Assembly (NCBI GenBank): GCA_024226455.1
Contig: JAAELR010000012.1
Coordinates: forward strand, 1-39,362
Origin: Paracoccaceae bacterium
Lineage (GTDB): Bacteria; Pseudomonadota; Alphaproteobacteria; Rhodobacterales; Rhodobacteraceae
Reading direction: 5' to 3'
DNA: 39,362 nucleotides
The translations under genes and the position numbers were made by a program. Of this stretch, positions 14,535-26,651 are shown piece after piece (the first letter of the stretch is position 1; each line of letters opens with the position of its first letter). A model generated the notes under the pieces. That model ran no database searches and was not told where the DNA came from. It saw nothing but the letters and a program-made list of their open reading frames with translations.

Positions 14535-15500
14535 CTAGTTGAAATGCCGCTCCAGCGCGTCGGTCAGTTCAAACAGATCGACCGTCGTGCCATAGGTGGC
14601 GACGTTGAAAATGGGGGCCTCGGGGTCGGTGTTGACCGCAATGATCGTATCCACATGCTTCATGCCAAAGAGGTGCTGCACCGCCCCGGATATGCCAAGC
14701 GCAAAGTAGAGCTGGCAGTTCGAGGCGACCTTGCCCGATTGCCCCACCTGATGCGGTTTCGGCAGCCAGCCACTATCGACGATGGGGCGCGAACAGCCAA
14801 AGGTGGCGCCCACCTTGTCGGCCAGAGCCTCGAACCGGGGCAGGTTGTCCTTGTCCTGGATGCCGCGGCCCACCGACAGGATGAAATCTGCCTTGGTGAT
14901 GTCGATATCCGAGGGCGGGGCCTCTTGGTATTCCAAATGGGTCGACACGCCCTCGACAGCTGAAATATCCACCACTAGCGGGGAAATAGTGGCCGAACCG
15001 GGCGTCTCCGGCGCGATGAAGGTCGCGCCGCGCAGGGTCAGGACCACAACGCCCTTGCCCGTGAACCCCATCTCCATCTCGACCTTGTTGCCATAGGCGG
15101 ACCGGGTGGCGATCAGTTCGTCGCCGTCATGGCCCAGAATGAACACGTCGCTGGCAAAGCCCGATCCCAGCCTTGCGGCCACCGCCGCACCATAGGCCAT
15201 ACCGCTGGCCGTGTGGCCTACCAACACCACCGAAGGCTTGCCCTGCCCGCCCGCGGCGACGATGGCCTCTTCGTAGATCAACGGGTCGAAATGGTCGCTG
15301 GGCATCTCTACCGTCAGGATCTCGTCGACGCCTTCCAGATTGACACCCGCGGCCAGCGCCTGCGGATCGGCACCGATCACCAGCACCTGCAGCGGCCCGC
15401 CGATCTGGTCCTTCACCGAGACCGCCGCGCCCACCAGTTCGGGGGAAATGTCGCGCAGGGCGCCGTCGAGCTGTTCGGCGACAACAAGGATACCGGCCAT
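14535..15500 (-). CDS. etfA: Electron transfer flavoprotein alpha subunit
   Basis: 321 residues from ATG 15500. GGGAGAA overlaps the stop of the upstream EtfB-fusion gene, which fixes this start. The N-terminal domain (MAGILVVAEQLDGALRDISP) is followed by the FAD-binding C-terminal half: LSVGRGIQDKDNLPRFEALA, then SRPIVDSGWLPKPHQVGQSG, and YFALGISGAVQHLFGMKHVD, IIAVNTDPEAPIF, all standard for EtfA. It pairs with an EtfB-type beta subunit to carry electrons from a dehydrogenase. Here the beta subunit is not a free protein but the C-terminal domain of the protein encoded just upstream. The operon position makes the TMADH-type enzyme its likely electron donor. Confidence 0.93.
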   Translation of the reverse strand: MAGILVVAEQLDGALRDISPELVGAAVSVKDQIGGPLQVLVIGADPQALAAGVNLEGVDEILTVEMPSDHFDPLIYEEAIVAAGGQGKPSVVLVGHTASGMAYGAAVAARLGSGFASDVFILGHDGDELIATRSAYGNKVEMEMGFTGKGVVVLTLRGATFIAPETPGSATISPLVVDISAVEGVSTHLEYQEAPPSDIDITKADFILSVGRGIQDKDNLPRFEALADKVGATFGCSRPIVDSGWLPKPHQVGQSGKVASNCQLYFALGISGAVQHLFGMKHVDTIIAVNTDPEAPIFNVATYGTTVDLFELTDALERHFN

Positions 15501-15502
15501 GG

Positions 15503-18500
15503 TTATTCTCCCTTCTTCTCGCGGATCAGCGTCGCGATCTGCTCCGCGACCTCCTCGGCGCTGCCTTCGAGCATCTGCGCCTTTTCCTGTACGGGCGTGT
15601 ACATGCGCCGCACCCGATAGCCGCCGCCGCCATCGATCAGCGGCCCGCCGTCGAGCACCTCCAGCGGCTTTTTCCTGGCCTGTTTGATCATCCGCATGGT
15701 GGCATAGCGCGGCGTATTGGTGCCGGTCTGGATCGCCAGAACCGCCGGCGCCGGCATGGTCAGCACATGCCGCGTGCCGCCCTCCAGTTCGCGGGTCACG
15801 GTCATGTCGCTGGCGCCGTCCCACTCGACACCGGCAATGACCGAGCCGTGCGGCAGCCCTAGAATGCGCGCCAGCGCCGTGCCGGTAGAGCCATGCGCGT
15901 GGTCGGAACTTTGCGTGCCCGACAAGATCAGGTCGGGCGCCTCGGCCAGCGCCACCCCGGCGATGGCGCGGGCGACGGTCACCGGGTCGGCATTTGCCAG
16001 CCGGTCGTCCCAGACCCGCACCGCGCGGTCGGCACCCTTGGCCAGCACCTTGCGCAGGGATTTCTCGCTTTCCTCGGGGCCGATGCCCACGGCAACCACT
16101 TCGCCGCCGCCGATAGCCTCGACCAGCAGCAGCGCCTGTTCCAGAGCCGCGTCGTCCCATTCGTTCAAGTCATGTTCCAGATAGTCGCCGACAATGTCGC
16201 GCCCGTCGGCGGTGAATTCGTACTCGTCACCCAGCTTGGCGGCGTGTTTCACCGTCACCAGAATGCGCAGGCCGGTCTTTTCCGGAGCCACATAGCCCAG
16301 ATCGGCCGGGGCCACCGGGGCCGGGCTGTCCCAATCCATCGCCGTCAGCGCCGGCAACGCATCGGCGACCGGGGCCAGCGCGGGTGCCTCGGGCGCGGGC
16401 GCGGGCGGCTCTGGTTCAGGTGCTGCGGGGGCTTCGGCCTCTGGCGCTGTCGCCGGGGGCTCGGGCGCGGCGATGGCGGGGGCGGCTGGGGCGGCGGCAA
16501 GCGTCGCCATCTTGGTCGCCAGCACCTCGTCCAGCCGCGCCGCCACCACCTCGGCGATGCGGGTGGCGATGGCGTCTGTCAGCCGGTCGGCGATCGACGG
16601 CAGATCCTTTAAAGAGATGCTTTGCAGTTCGACCGCCTCGGCCACCAGTTCGGCAATGTCGGCCACCACAAACTCGCTTTCGTGGCCGCTGGTCTTTCTT
16701 GCGTCTTCAAACATGGTCAGGTCCTTTGGACAGCAGGTCACAAACACGTCGATCCCACCCAGGGCAGAGGCCTCGTGCATCCGGTTCTCGGACGGTTTCT
16801 CTATGCCCGGCGGATCGGGGATCCAGATCCGCCCGCCGCCCGCGCCGCAGCAGAACGAATTGTCGCGGTTGCGCGGCATCTCGACGATGGTACAACCGAT
16901 GGCTTCCAGCACCTGGCGCGGGGCGTCATAGCCGCCGTTCAGGCGGCCCAGATGGCAGGGATCGTGGAAAGTCACGCGCTTTTTCAGCGGCTTGGTGACC
17001 TTCAGCCTGCCCGATTTCAGCAGGTCCGCCAGCACCGAGGAGTAATGCTCGATGGGTGGCGTCGGCCCGAACTCGGGGTACTCGTTGCGGATGGTGTTAT
17101 AGCTATGCGGATCGGTGGTGATGATGCGGCCGAATGGCTTGACCCCGGTCAGGGTTTCGAGGTTCTCCTCGACCAGCGTCTCGTAAAGCCCCTCTTCGCC
17201 CACGCGCCGCACGTCGTTGCCCGAATTGCGCTCTCCCTCGTGCAGCAGCGCGAAATCGCTGCCCGCCGCCTTCATCAGCGAGGCGAATGCGCGGCTGACG
17301 ATCTGGTTGCGCGGGTCGAACGAACCATAATCGCCCACGAACCACAGGTCGTCGGCGGCGGTCTGGCGGATATCCTTGACCTCAAATTCCAGCTCGCGGG
17401 TCCAGACCGGGCGCTTGCGGCTGCTTTCGCCGAAACTGTTGCCGGTGGACGAAATCGCGTCGAGCGTGCCCTGCAGCAGCGGATCCATCTCGCCACGGTC
17501 GACCAGTTGCCGACGCAGTTGCACGATCATGGTGGGGTGTTCGATACCGACCGGGCAGATTTCCTGACAGGCACCGCAGGACCGGCAGGCCCAGATGGTC
17601 TCGGCGTCGATCACGTCGCCGATCAGATCGACGCCGTCCAGGGCCCTGCCCTGGGCGCTGTCGTTATGGGTGCGCAGGTCGAGGATAAGGTCGCGGGGGC
17701 TAAGCGAGAAACCTGCGGTGCGCGCCGGGCAGGCCTCGTGACAGCGCCCGCATTTGGTGCAGGCGTCGAAATTCAGCATGTCCTTCCACGAGAAATCGGA
17801 AATGCACGCGACGCCGGCGCCTTGCTTGTCCTCAGGCTCGCGCGGCAGCCGGGCCAGCGGCTTTTCGGTGCGGGTGGAAAGCGAGCCCAGAACGGCGATG
17901 ATATGCTTGGCCTTGTACCACGGGATCGCGGCGGTGAAGGCCAGCGCCAGCCCCCCATGCATCCACCAGTTGGCGGCGCGGATCGTCCCGGCGGTTTGCT
18001 CGGACATGCCCAGCCCCGAAAACAGTTTGGCCAGCGCCAGCCCCACCGGCGACCAGATGGCCCAGTCGGGCTGCTCCATCAGCAGCCGCACCGCTTCCTG
18101 GGTAAAGCCCTGCAGCTCGATGACCAGCAGCACGCCCATGAACGCCCAGTCCTCGCGCCGCCAGCTTTTGGCCGGGGCGCGCAGTTCCGTCTCGCCGCGA
18201 TAATCGCGCAGATAGCTCAGCTTGGGCAGTCTGAAAGTGGCCCGGCGCCACATCATCATCAAGATGCCCGTGGTCAGCGCCAGATGGCCGAGATCGAGGA
18301 TCAGGCTGAACAGCAGATAGAAATCGCCTTTCCAGAACCGCACCCCGAATAGCGGGTAGAGGATATCGTATTCCAGCGTGATGATCGCGGTGCCGATGGC
18401 GGCGATCACGAAGCCAAAGAAGATGCCCATATGGGCGTATCCGGCATACCTGTCGCGCCGTTTCAGCGTGCGGTGGGTCATGAGATCGGCCACCATACGG

Positions 18501-18688
18501 CGAAGGCCGGCCCAAAGTTCGGTAACCGAGGCATGGGCAGCGCCGCGCCGGTACTTGGCGATGTGACGCCAAAGACCCCACAGGAAAACCGCAATCGCGG
18601 CAAAGCCAATGACATAGAACGCCACCTTGGCGTTCAGCGTCATGGACCAGAATAGCTCGCGGGTTTCCAATTGGGTCTCCAGGGGCAT
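15503..18688 (-). CDS. Membrane Fe-S (DgcB/HdrD-like) quinone reductase fused to an EtfB domain
   Basis: 1061 residues in one open frame with three parts. Residues 1-270 are a NarI-like membrane domain with about six helices and candidate haem-b histidines (H86, H135, H244, H262). Residues 300-690 are an iron-sulfur domain: a two-cluster ferredoxin (CTKCGRCHEACPA at 310-321; CRSCGACQEICPV at 368-380) and two CCG-type cysteine blocks (HDPCHL with CCGAGGGR, and TCCPKD). An Ala/Pro-rich linker follows (about 730-800). Residues 805-1061 are a whole EtfB/FixA domain (NEWDDAALEQALLLVEA; GTQSSDHAHGSTGTALARIL). Known DgcB-type proteins accept electrons from demethylases or ETF and reduce quinone; EtfB is normally a separate ~250-residue protein. 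The fusion tethers ETF to its membrane acceptor. It is followed by etfA after a 2-base gap. The start is uncertain; an ATG at 18643 is an alternative. Confidence 0.88.
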   Translation of the reverse strand: MPLETQLETRELFWSMTLNAKVAFYVIGFAAIAVFLWGLWRHIAKYRRGAAHASVTELWAGLRRMVADLMTHRTLKRRDRYAGYAHMGIFFGFVIAAIGTAIITLEYDILYPLFGVRFWKGDFYLLFSLILDLGHLALTTGILMMMWRRATFRLPKLSYLRDYRGETELRAPAKSWRREDWAFMGVLLVIELQGFTQEAVRLLMEQPDWAIWSPVGLALAKLFSGLGMSEQTAGTIRAANWWMHGGLALAFTAAIPWYKAKHIIAVLGSLSTRTEKPLARLPREPEDKQGAGVACISDFSWKDMLNFDACTKCGRCHEACPARTAGFSLSPRDLILDLRTHNDSAQGRALDGVDLIGDVIDAETIWACRSCGACQEICPVGIEHPTMIVQLRRQLVDRGEMDPLLQGTLDAISSTGNSFGESSRKRPVWTRELEFEVKDIRQTAADDLWFVGDYGSFDPRNQIVSRAFASLMKAAGSDFALLHEGERNSGNDVRRVGEEGLYETLVEENLETLTGVKPFGRIITTDPHSYNTIRNEYPEFGPTPPIEHYSSVLADLLKSGRLKVTKPLKKRVTFHDPCHLGRLNGGYDAPRQVLEAIGCTIVEMPRNRDNSFCCGAGGGRIWIPDPPGIEKPSENRMHEASALGGIDVFVTCCPKDLTMFEDARKTSGHESEFVVADIAELVAEAVELQSISLKDLPSIADRLTDAIATRIAEVVAARLDEVLATKMATLAAAPAAPAIAAPEPPATAPEAEAPAAPEPEPPAPAPEAPALAPVADALPALTAMDWDSPAPVAPADLGYVAPEKTGLRILVTVKHAAKLGDEYEFTADGRDIVGDYLEHDLNEWDDAALEQALLLVEAIGGGEVVAVGIGPEESEKSLRKVLAKGADRAVRVWDDRLANADPVTVARAIAGVALAEAPDLILSGTQSSDHAHGSTGTALARILGLPHGSVIAGVEWDGASDMTVTRELEGGTRHVLTMPAPAVLAIQTGTNTPRYATMRMIKQARKKPLEVLDGGPLIDGGGGYRVRRMYTPVQEKAQMLEGSAEEVAEQIATLIREKKGE

Positions 18689-18708
18689 GTCAGTCGGGAT
18701 GGTCGGGC

Positions 18709-18735
18709 GAGGGGCGCCGGCATTCGGCGCCCCTC
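18709..18735 (-). other. Intercistronic hairpin, 11-bp perfect stem
   Basis: GAGGGGCGCCG, loop GCATT, CGGCGCCCCTC. It lies in the 69-bp gap between the TMADH-type gene and the Fe-S/EtfB fusion gene. No T-run follows on the minus strand. It could stabilise the upstream message or reduce read-through into the membrane-protein gene. Confidence 0.72.
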
Positions 18736-18757
18736 GGTCGTTTGGTCCGGGCGGGTC

Positions 18758-21590
<2,833 letters not shown>

Positions 21591-22252
21591 TGTCGTGTAA
21601 CTCCTTTGCCGGGCCTTCCAGAGCCAGGTTACCGGTTTCCAGCACGTAGGCATAATCGGCCAGCTCAAGCGCCAGTTCGGCGTTCTGCTCGACCAGCACC
21701 ACCGTCATGCCCTGGGCGCTCAGCTCTTCGATGATAACCGCAATCTCTTCGACGATCACCGGCGCCAGCCCCATGGAAGGCTCGTCCATCAGCAGGATCC
21801 TGGGGTCCGACATCAGCGCCCGGCCAATGGCCAGCATCTGCTGTTCGCCGCCCGACATGGTCTTGGCCCATTGGCTGCGGCGCTCCTTCAGCCGCGGGAA
21901 CTTGGCATAGATCTTGTCCAGATCGGCGGCGACCGCCACCTTGTCGCGGCGCAGGAAGGCGCCGGTGCGCAGGTTCTCCTCGACCGTGAGGTCGGGGAAT
22001 ATGCGCCGCCCCTCGGGCACATGCGCCATACCGAGGCCCACGACCTTGTCGGCGGGCAGATTGTCGATGCGCTTGCCGTCAAAGGTGATCTCGCCGCGCG
22101 ACAGCCTGGCCAGCCCCGACATGGCGCGCAGCGTGGTGGTCTTGCCCGCACCATTGCCGCCGATGATGGTCACCACGGAACCTTCTTCGACGTTGATAGA
22201 GATGTCCCGGACCGCACTGACCCGACCGTAATCGACGGCGGCACCCTTCATC

Positions 22253-23023
22253 TCAAGCAACATGGCGCGCACCCCCGAGATAAGCCTCGATCACATCGGG
22301 ATGGTTGCGGATCTCCTGCGGGCCGCCCTCGGCCAGAAACTTGCCGAAGCTCATGCAGGTGATGTTGTCGCACAGCCCCATGATGGCGTGCATGTCATGC
22401 TCGACCAGCAGCAGCGTCAAACCACTGCTTCGCAGCTTGTTCATCAGCTCCATCATCCGGCTGGTCTCTTCGGGGTTCATGCCGGTAAAGGGCTCGTCCA
22501 GCAGCATGATGTCGGGCCGGCAAGCCAGTGCGACAGCCATGCCCAGCGCCCGCTGGTGGCCATGCGGCAGATCGCCCGCAAGGCTGTGCTGGAAAGCGAG
22601 CAACCCGAAAAACTCCAGCGCCTCATGCGCCTTGGCCTCGGCGCCGCGCCGGTCATGGGCGTCCTGCCCCGTCAGCGCGTTCCAGATCGAGGGCGGGAAC
22701 TCCATATGCGTGCCGACCACGACATTCTCCAGCACCGTCATCTCGGCAAACAGGGTAGAGTGCTGAAAGGTCCGCACCACGCCACGATGCGCCACCTCGT
22801 GCATCATCAGGCCCGAAATGCTCTCTTCGCGCAGCACGATGTCGCCTTCGGTGGGTTTGTAAAAGCCCGAGATCATGTTGAACGTCGTGGTCTTGCCGGC
22901 GCCGTTGGGGCCGATCAGTCCATGAATGGTGCCCTTGCGCACGTCGAAGCTGAGGCCATCGACAGCCGTCAGGCCACCAAAACGCTTGGTCAGGTTCCTG
23001 ACCTGCAAAAGCGGCGCGCTCAT
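22253..23023 (-). CDS. livG: ABC transporter ATP-binding protein, LivG type
   Basis: 256 residues; ATG 23023 overlaps the livM stop as ATGA and is preceded by GGAAAG. Walker A is GPNGAGKTT and Walker B IMLLDEPFTGMNP. The signature motif is degenerate: LPHGHQRALGMAVALA has LPHGHQ where family members have LSYGxQ. The C-terminal extension typical of LivG (DVIEAYLGG) is present. The open frame extends further upstream without a start codon of its own, but that part shadows livM. It is the second ATPase of the transporter. Confidence 0.93.
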   Translation of the reverse strand: MSAPLLQVRNLTKRFGGLTAVDGLSFDVRKGTIHGLIGPNGAGKTTTFNMISGFYKPTEGDIVLREESISGLMMHEVAHRGVVRTFQHSTLFAEMTVLENVVVGTHMEFPPSIWNALTGQDAHDRRGAEAKAHEALEFFGLLAFQHSLAGDLPHGHQRALGMAVALACRPDIMLLDEPFTGMNPEETSRMMELMNKLRSSGLTLLLVEHDMHAIMGLCDNITCMSFGKFLAEGGPQEIRNHPDVIEAYLGGARHVA

Positions 23024-24009
23024 GCGCTTTCCTTTCCCGGTTCGGCGGCGGGGGTGCTGCGCCGTTTCCACGCGGCCATGGCGCGTTTCACAAGGCTTTC
23101 CAGCCCGTCGGGCAGGAACAGGATCGACCCGATCATGATCGCGCCATAGATCAGCGGGCGCATCTGTTGAAAGCCCATTTCGCGCAGTACCACCTCGTTC
23201 AGCAGGGTCAGCACCACACAGCCCAGAATCGGGCCATAAAAGGTGGCGGTGCCCCCGACGATGGCCCAGGTCAGCACGAAGACCATCAGTTCCACGTCGA
23301 AACTGTTGGGATTGATGGTACCTATATAGTGCGCCAGCAAGGCACCTGAGAGTCCGGCGAAGGAAGATGCCAGCACGAAGGCCAGGGTGCGGTAGCGGCG
23401 CAGATCGACGCCGGATGCCTGCGCCAGCTTGTCCTGCCAATGCACCGCGTGAAAGGTCAGCCCGACCAGCGACTTTTCAATGCGCCACAGAATCCAAAGA
23501 CAGACCGCCACCACAATCAGGGCGAAATAATAATACGCCACCGGTTCGAAGAAATCGACCTGGATAGGGCCGATATTGATGTCGGCCAGGCTGTCGATCC
23601 GCTTAAGCCCCTTGGGACCCCCGAAAGGCTCGCGGAACCGCTTCCACAGCAGCCGGATGATCTCTGCCGAGGCAAAGCTGCCGATCAGAAAGTAAAAGCC
23701 CTTCATCCTGAACAGCGGAAAGCTCAGCAGGAACGCCACGAAACCCGCCATCAGCGCGCCCATGATCATCGAGACCGGAACATAGACCCCCAGCCGCTTG
23801 GTCATCAGCGCCGAGGTGTAGGCACCGACCCCCATGATCACCACATGGCCCAGCGACCATTCGCCGGTCAGCGTCAGCAGCCGGTACGAAACCACCAGCA
23901 GCACGTTGATGACCAGGAAAACCAAAATCTCCTGCAGCGAAAAGCTCAAAGTATGCGGCAAGGCGATCAGCCCGGCCGCAACTATCAGCCATATCAAGAA
24001 GTTACGCAC
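23020..24009 (-). CDS. livM: ABC transporter permease, LivM type
   Basis: About 329 residues with 8-10 hydrophobic segments. The family signature GLSGALLAHYIGTINPN and the EAA-like GPILGCVVLTLLNE region mark it as LivM. The start is uncertain: GTG 24009 overlaps the livH stop by eight bases and is preferred here, while TTG 24024 would add five residues. It forms the channel with LivH and is translationally coupled on both sides. Confidence 0.92.
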   Translation of the reverse strand: MRNFLIWLIVAAGLIALPHTLSFSLQEILVFLVINVLLVVSYRLLTLTGEWSLGHVVIMGVGAYTSALMTKRLGVYVPVSMIMGALMAGFVAFLLSFPLFRMKGFYFLIGSFASAEIIRLLWKRFREPFGGPKGLKRIDSLADINIGPIQVDFFEPVAYYYFALIVVAVCLWILWRIEKSLVGLTFHAVHWQDKLAQASGVDLRRYRTLAFVLASSFAGLSGALLAHYIGTINPNSFDVELMVFVLTWAIVGGTATFYGPILGCVVLTLLNEVVLREMGFQQMRPLIYGAIMIGSILFLPDGLESLVKRAMAAWKRRSTPAAEPGKESA

Positions 24010-24871
24010 GGTCGGCAGTCCCAAATAGCCCGGTCGGCTTGATGATCAGCACGATCAGCATCAGCGACAAACCGGTGATGTCGGCAATGACCCCGTCAAA
24101 GAACGTGGTCACGAAGGTATGCACGAAGGCGTAGGCGACAGACGCCACCACCGCGCCCTCCAGCGACCCGACCCCGCCGACGATGGCCACGATGAACGCG
24201 GCGATGATCACCGAATGGCCCATATGCGGGTTGACCGAGATCAGCGGCGCGGTCAGCACGCCGGCGATACCGGCCAGTGCGGCACCGATGAACATGGCGA
24301 TCTTGGCGGTCTGGTTGATGGAAATCCCCTGAAGTGCCGCGGCTTCGGGGTCCTGGGCGCTGGCGCGCAGGGCCCAGCCAAAGCGGGTCTTGGTCAGGAA
24401 CAGCCACAGCAGGGTAAGAAAGCCGAAGGCCGCCAGGATCACGTATAGCCGTTGCACCGGCAGGCGGACCCGTTCGGAAAACTCGATCACCTCTTGCGTT
24501 ACCGGCGGCACGAAGGCCATGCGCACCCCGAAGGTCATCGAGGCCAGCGCCTGCAGGATCATCAAAAACCCGATCGACGCGACCAGCCCGCCCAGCGGAT
24601 TGGTGCGCAGGGGCCGGAACATGGTTCGTTCCATCAGCAGCCCAAGGCAGCCGACAAAGATCAGCCCGATGGCGGCGACCAGAAGATACGGCAGCTTGAA
24701 GCCGGAATAAAGCGCGACCACCACATAGGCGCCGGCCATGAACAGCTCTCCATGAGCGAAGTTCACAATCCCCATGACGCCAAAGATCAGGACCAGCCCG
24801 ACCGCCACAAGGGAAATGTAGCTGGCCGAATATAGGGCATTGAGCCCTGTCTGAAGGAGCAAATCCAGCAT
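24002..24871 (-). CDS. livH: ABC transporter permease, LivH type
   Basis: 289 residues from ATG 24871, weakly preceded by GAGAA. The start MLDLLLQTGLNALYSASYIS and the block GVMGIVNFAHGELFMAGAYV are canonical for LivH; IVGGVGSLEGAVVAS near the end is also typical. About eight transmembrane helices are expected. It lies 70 bp after the substrate-binding-protein gene, with a hairpin in the gap. Confidence 0.93.
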   Translation of the reverse strand: MLDLLLQTGLNALYSASYISLVAVGLVLIFGVMGIVNFAHGELFMAGAYVVVALYSGFKLPYLLVAAIGLIFVGCLGLLMERTMFRPLRTNPLGGLVASIGFLMILQALASMTFGVRMAFVPPVTQEVIEFSERVRLPVQRLYVILAAFGFLTLLWLFLTKTRFGWALRASAQDPEAAALQGISINQTAKIAMFIGAALAGIAGVLTAPLISVNPHMGHSVIIAAFIVAIVGGVGSLEGAVVASVAYAFVHTFVTTFFDGVIADITGLSLMLIVLIIKPTGLFGTADRA

Positions 24872-24892
24872 GGTTTTCTCGGTTGGGAATAG

Positions 24893-24926
24893 GGTGGTGG
24901 CGCGACAATCAGCTTGCCGCACCACC
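24893..24926 (-). other. Hairpin between substrate-binding-protein gene and livH
   Basis: GGTGGTG at 24893-24899 pairs with CACCACC at 24920-24926 around a 20-base loop. In transporter operons such structures after the binding-protein gene often stabilise its message so that binding protein exceeds permease. Stem strength is moderate. Confidence 0.5.
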
Positions 24927-24940
24927 TGGGAGAGTAGCTA

Positions 24941-26248
24941 TCAGGTGCGCTGGTCCCACATCTGGCCATAGGCAGCCATATGCTTTTTCAGCAGCTCACC
25001 GTTTGCCGCGTACCAGTCCGGGATAGAGCCCATCGCCTTGATGCGCGCCTTGCCGTCCTCAATGACGACAACCGGCCAGTCGCCGACCAGAGCGTGGTCG
25101 ATGCCAAACAGGTCCGAGCCCCACCATTCGGCCTCGCCGAAGGCGTGCAGACCCTTGCCGCCGGCCATCATGGCCTCTTTCACGGCGGCGGGATCGGTCG
25201 AGCCTGCGGTCTCGGCGGCGGCCTTCCACAGATCCATGATCGCGGCATATTCCCAGCTCACCGCGCCCCACTGGCCCGGGAAGCGCTTGTTGAACTCTTC
25301 GAAAAACGCGTTGGCGTTCTTGAAGTTGATGCCCTCGGCTTCCATCGCCGGATCGTCGAAATCCGGGAACTGGAAGATGAAGCCTTCCATGAATTCCTTG
25401 GAGGTCTTCTCGATGATCTGGTCGTAGAAATCCGCCGTGCAGCTGATGATCTGACCCTTGTAGCCCTGCTGGAACAGCTGCTCACAAATCGGGTGCACAT
25501 AGTCCGAATAGCAGGTGTCGAGACAGATGATATCCGGGTCGGTCGACATCAGCCGGGTCACCACCGGGGCAAAGTCCGTGGTGGCCGGATCGAACAGAAG
25601 CGGGTCGTCCTGCATGGTGATGCCGGCGGCCTCGAACGCGGCCAGGTAGGTCGCCACAGAAGGCAGGCCAAGCGCGTCGTCCTGGGCGCACATCACGGCG
25701 GTCTTCAGTTCGGGCTTGTTCTTGGCCAGCCACTCGACACCGGTCACGTTGTAGACCGGGTGCACCTCGGCGGGCGCGATCAGGGTCTCAGAATCCGGCG
25801 ACAGGTCGCTCGGCAGCAGGGTCGAGAACAGCATGCCGGTCTTGTCGGCCACCGGCTCGACGCCCGGCCAGGTATCGCCGCCCAGCATCATGACAAAGCT
25901 GACGCCATCTTCGCGGATCAGCTTGGTGGCGCCGGTACGGGCCTTGCCGGGGTCGTATTCGTTGTCGTAGCCGACGAATTCCACCGTATGCGCGGTGCCG
26001 CCGATATTGATGCCGCCTGCAGCATTGACCCAGTCCGCCCAAATCTCACAACCGTCAAGGCCGGGCTTGCCCCAGGCGGCCACCGGGCCGGTCAGAGGCG
26101 CCAGGAACCCGATTTTGATAACGTTGTCTTCGGCGGCGATTGCCATGCCGGGAAAGCTGCTGCTCAGGGCGCCCGCACCGGCGACCGAAGCTGCCGAGCC
26201 AAGAAACGACCTGCGGCTAAGGCCCTTGAATAGTGTCTTTACGTTCAT
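24941..26248 (-). CDS. Periplasmic substrate-binding protein of Liv/HAAT ABC transporter, Tat signal
   Basis: 435 residues; ATG 26248 follows GGGAGGA. The N-terminus has a twin-arginine signal (LSRRSFLGSAASVAGAGALS, cleavage probably near AIAAED). The rest is a type-I periplasmic binding fold (Peripla_BP_6): IKIGFLAPLTGPVAAWGKPG, MLGGDTWPGVEPVADKTGML, LPSDLSPDSETLIAPAEVHP. It delivers the ligand to LivHMGF encoded downstream on the same strand. Tat export suggests folding or ligand loading before export. Aromatic residues (many Trp/Tyr) fit a cation-pi site for a quaternary or methylated amine, but this is inference. A paralogue without a signal lies at 27419-28729. Confidence 0.9.
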   Translation of the reverse strand: MNVKTLFKGLSRRSFLGSAASVAGAGALSSSFPGMAIAAEDNVIKIGFLAPLTGPVAAWGKPGLDGCEIWADWVNAAGGINIGGTAHTVEFVGYDNEYDPGKARTGATKLIREDGVSFVMMLGGDTWPGVEPVADKTGMLFSTLLPSDLSPDSETLIAPAEVHPVYNVTGVEWLAKNKPELKTAVMCAQDDALGLPSVATYLAAFEAAGITMQDDPLLFDPATTDFAPVVTRLMSTDPDIICLDTCYSDYVHPICEQLFQQGYKGQIISCTADFYDQIIEKTSKEFMEGFIFQFPDFDDPAMEAEGINFKNANAFFEEFNKRFPGQWGAVSWEYAAIMDLWKAAAETAGSTDPAAVKEAMMAGGKGLHAFGEAEWWGSDLFGIDHALVGDWPVVVIEDGKARIKAMGSIPDWYAANGELLKKHMAAYGQMWDQRT

Positions 26249-26651
26249 TTCGTCCTCCCATTAGCGGCGTCTGGCGGCTTCTCCTGAGCCTGGTTTCACG
26301 AAAATTGGATAGGCCAAAATCCGACCAGATGGGGCCAATAGTGACCCCCATTGAACCGCTGACAGCAAAATTCTTACCAAAAAATACCACCCTTGCAACA
26401 ACTGATGCGAAATCCGGTGAGATTTTCCATATTCCGGCTATTTTGGTAATTTTTGGATTGTTTCGGTTCTTTTTCTGTGGTTCCGTGAGTTGCGCGTCGG
26501 GCTTTGGACTAAATTCGGTTCACAGCTCGTAACCGCCGGACGGCCGACCGTTCCGGGAAACTGGTTTGAGACTCCGGTCATGCCGGGATAACGAATCGCG
26601 ACCCGAAGGGCCGGAAAACAAAGAGGCGATGCAAGCGACATCCGCGAATAG
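26249..26651. promoter_or_regulatory. Divergent regulatory region with inverted TTACCAAAA boxes
   Basis: This 400-bp gap separates the divergent binding-protein and GntR genes and is notably AT-richer than its surroundings. TTACCAAAA at 26374-26382 recurs inverted as TTTTGGTAA at 26441-26449. These could be operator half-sites for the adjacent GntR-family protein. On the minus strand TTGCAA followed about 17 bases later by AAGAAT is a possible promoter for the transporter operon that would overlap the first box. The assignment is by position and repeat only. Confidence 0.5.

Noticed and set aside
14535-16160. A 541-residue frame covering etfA and extending far upstream.
   Set aside because: The upstream part is an Arg/Gly-rich shadow of the EtfB domain. 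The ribosome site and family N-terminus place the start at 15500.
22253-23440. A longer livG frame with about 139 extra N-terminal residues.
   Set aside because: The extra part shadows livM; ATG 23023 with ATGA coupling and the normal family N-terminus is preferred.
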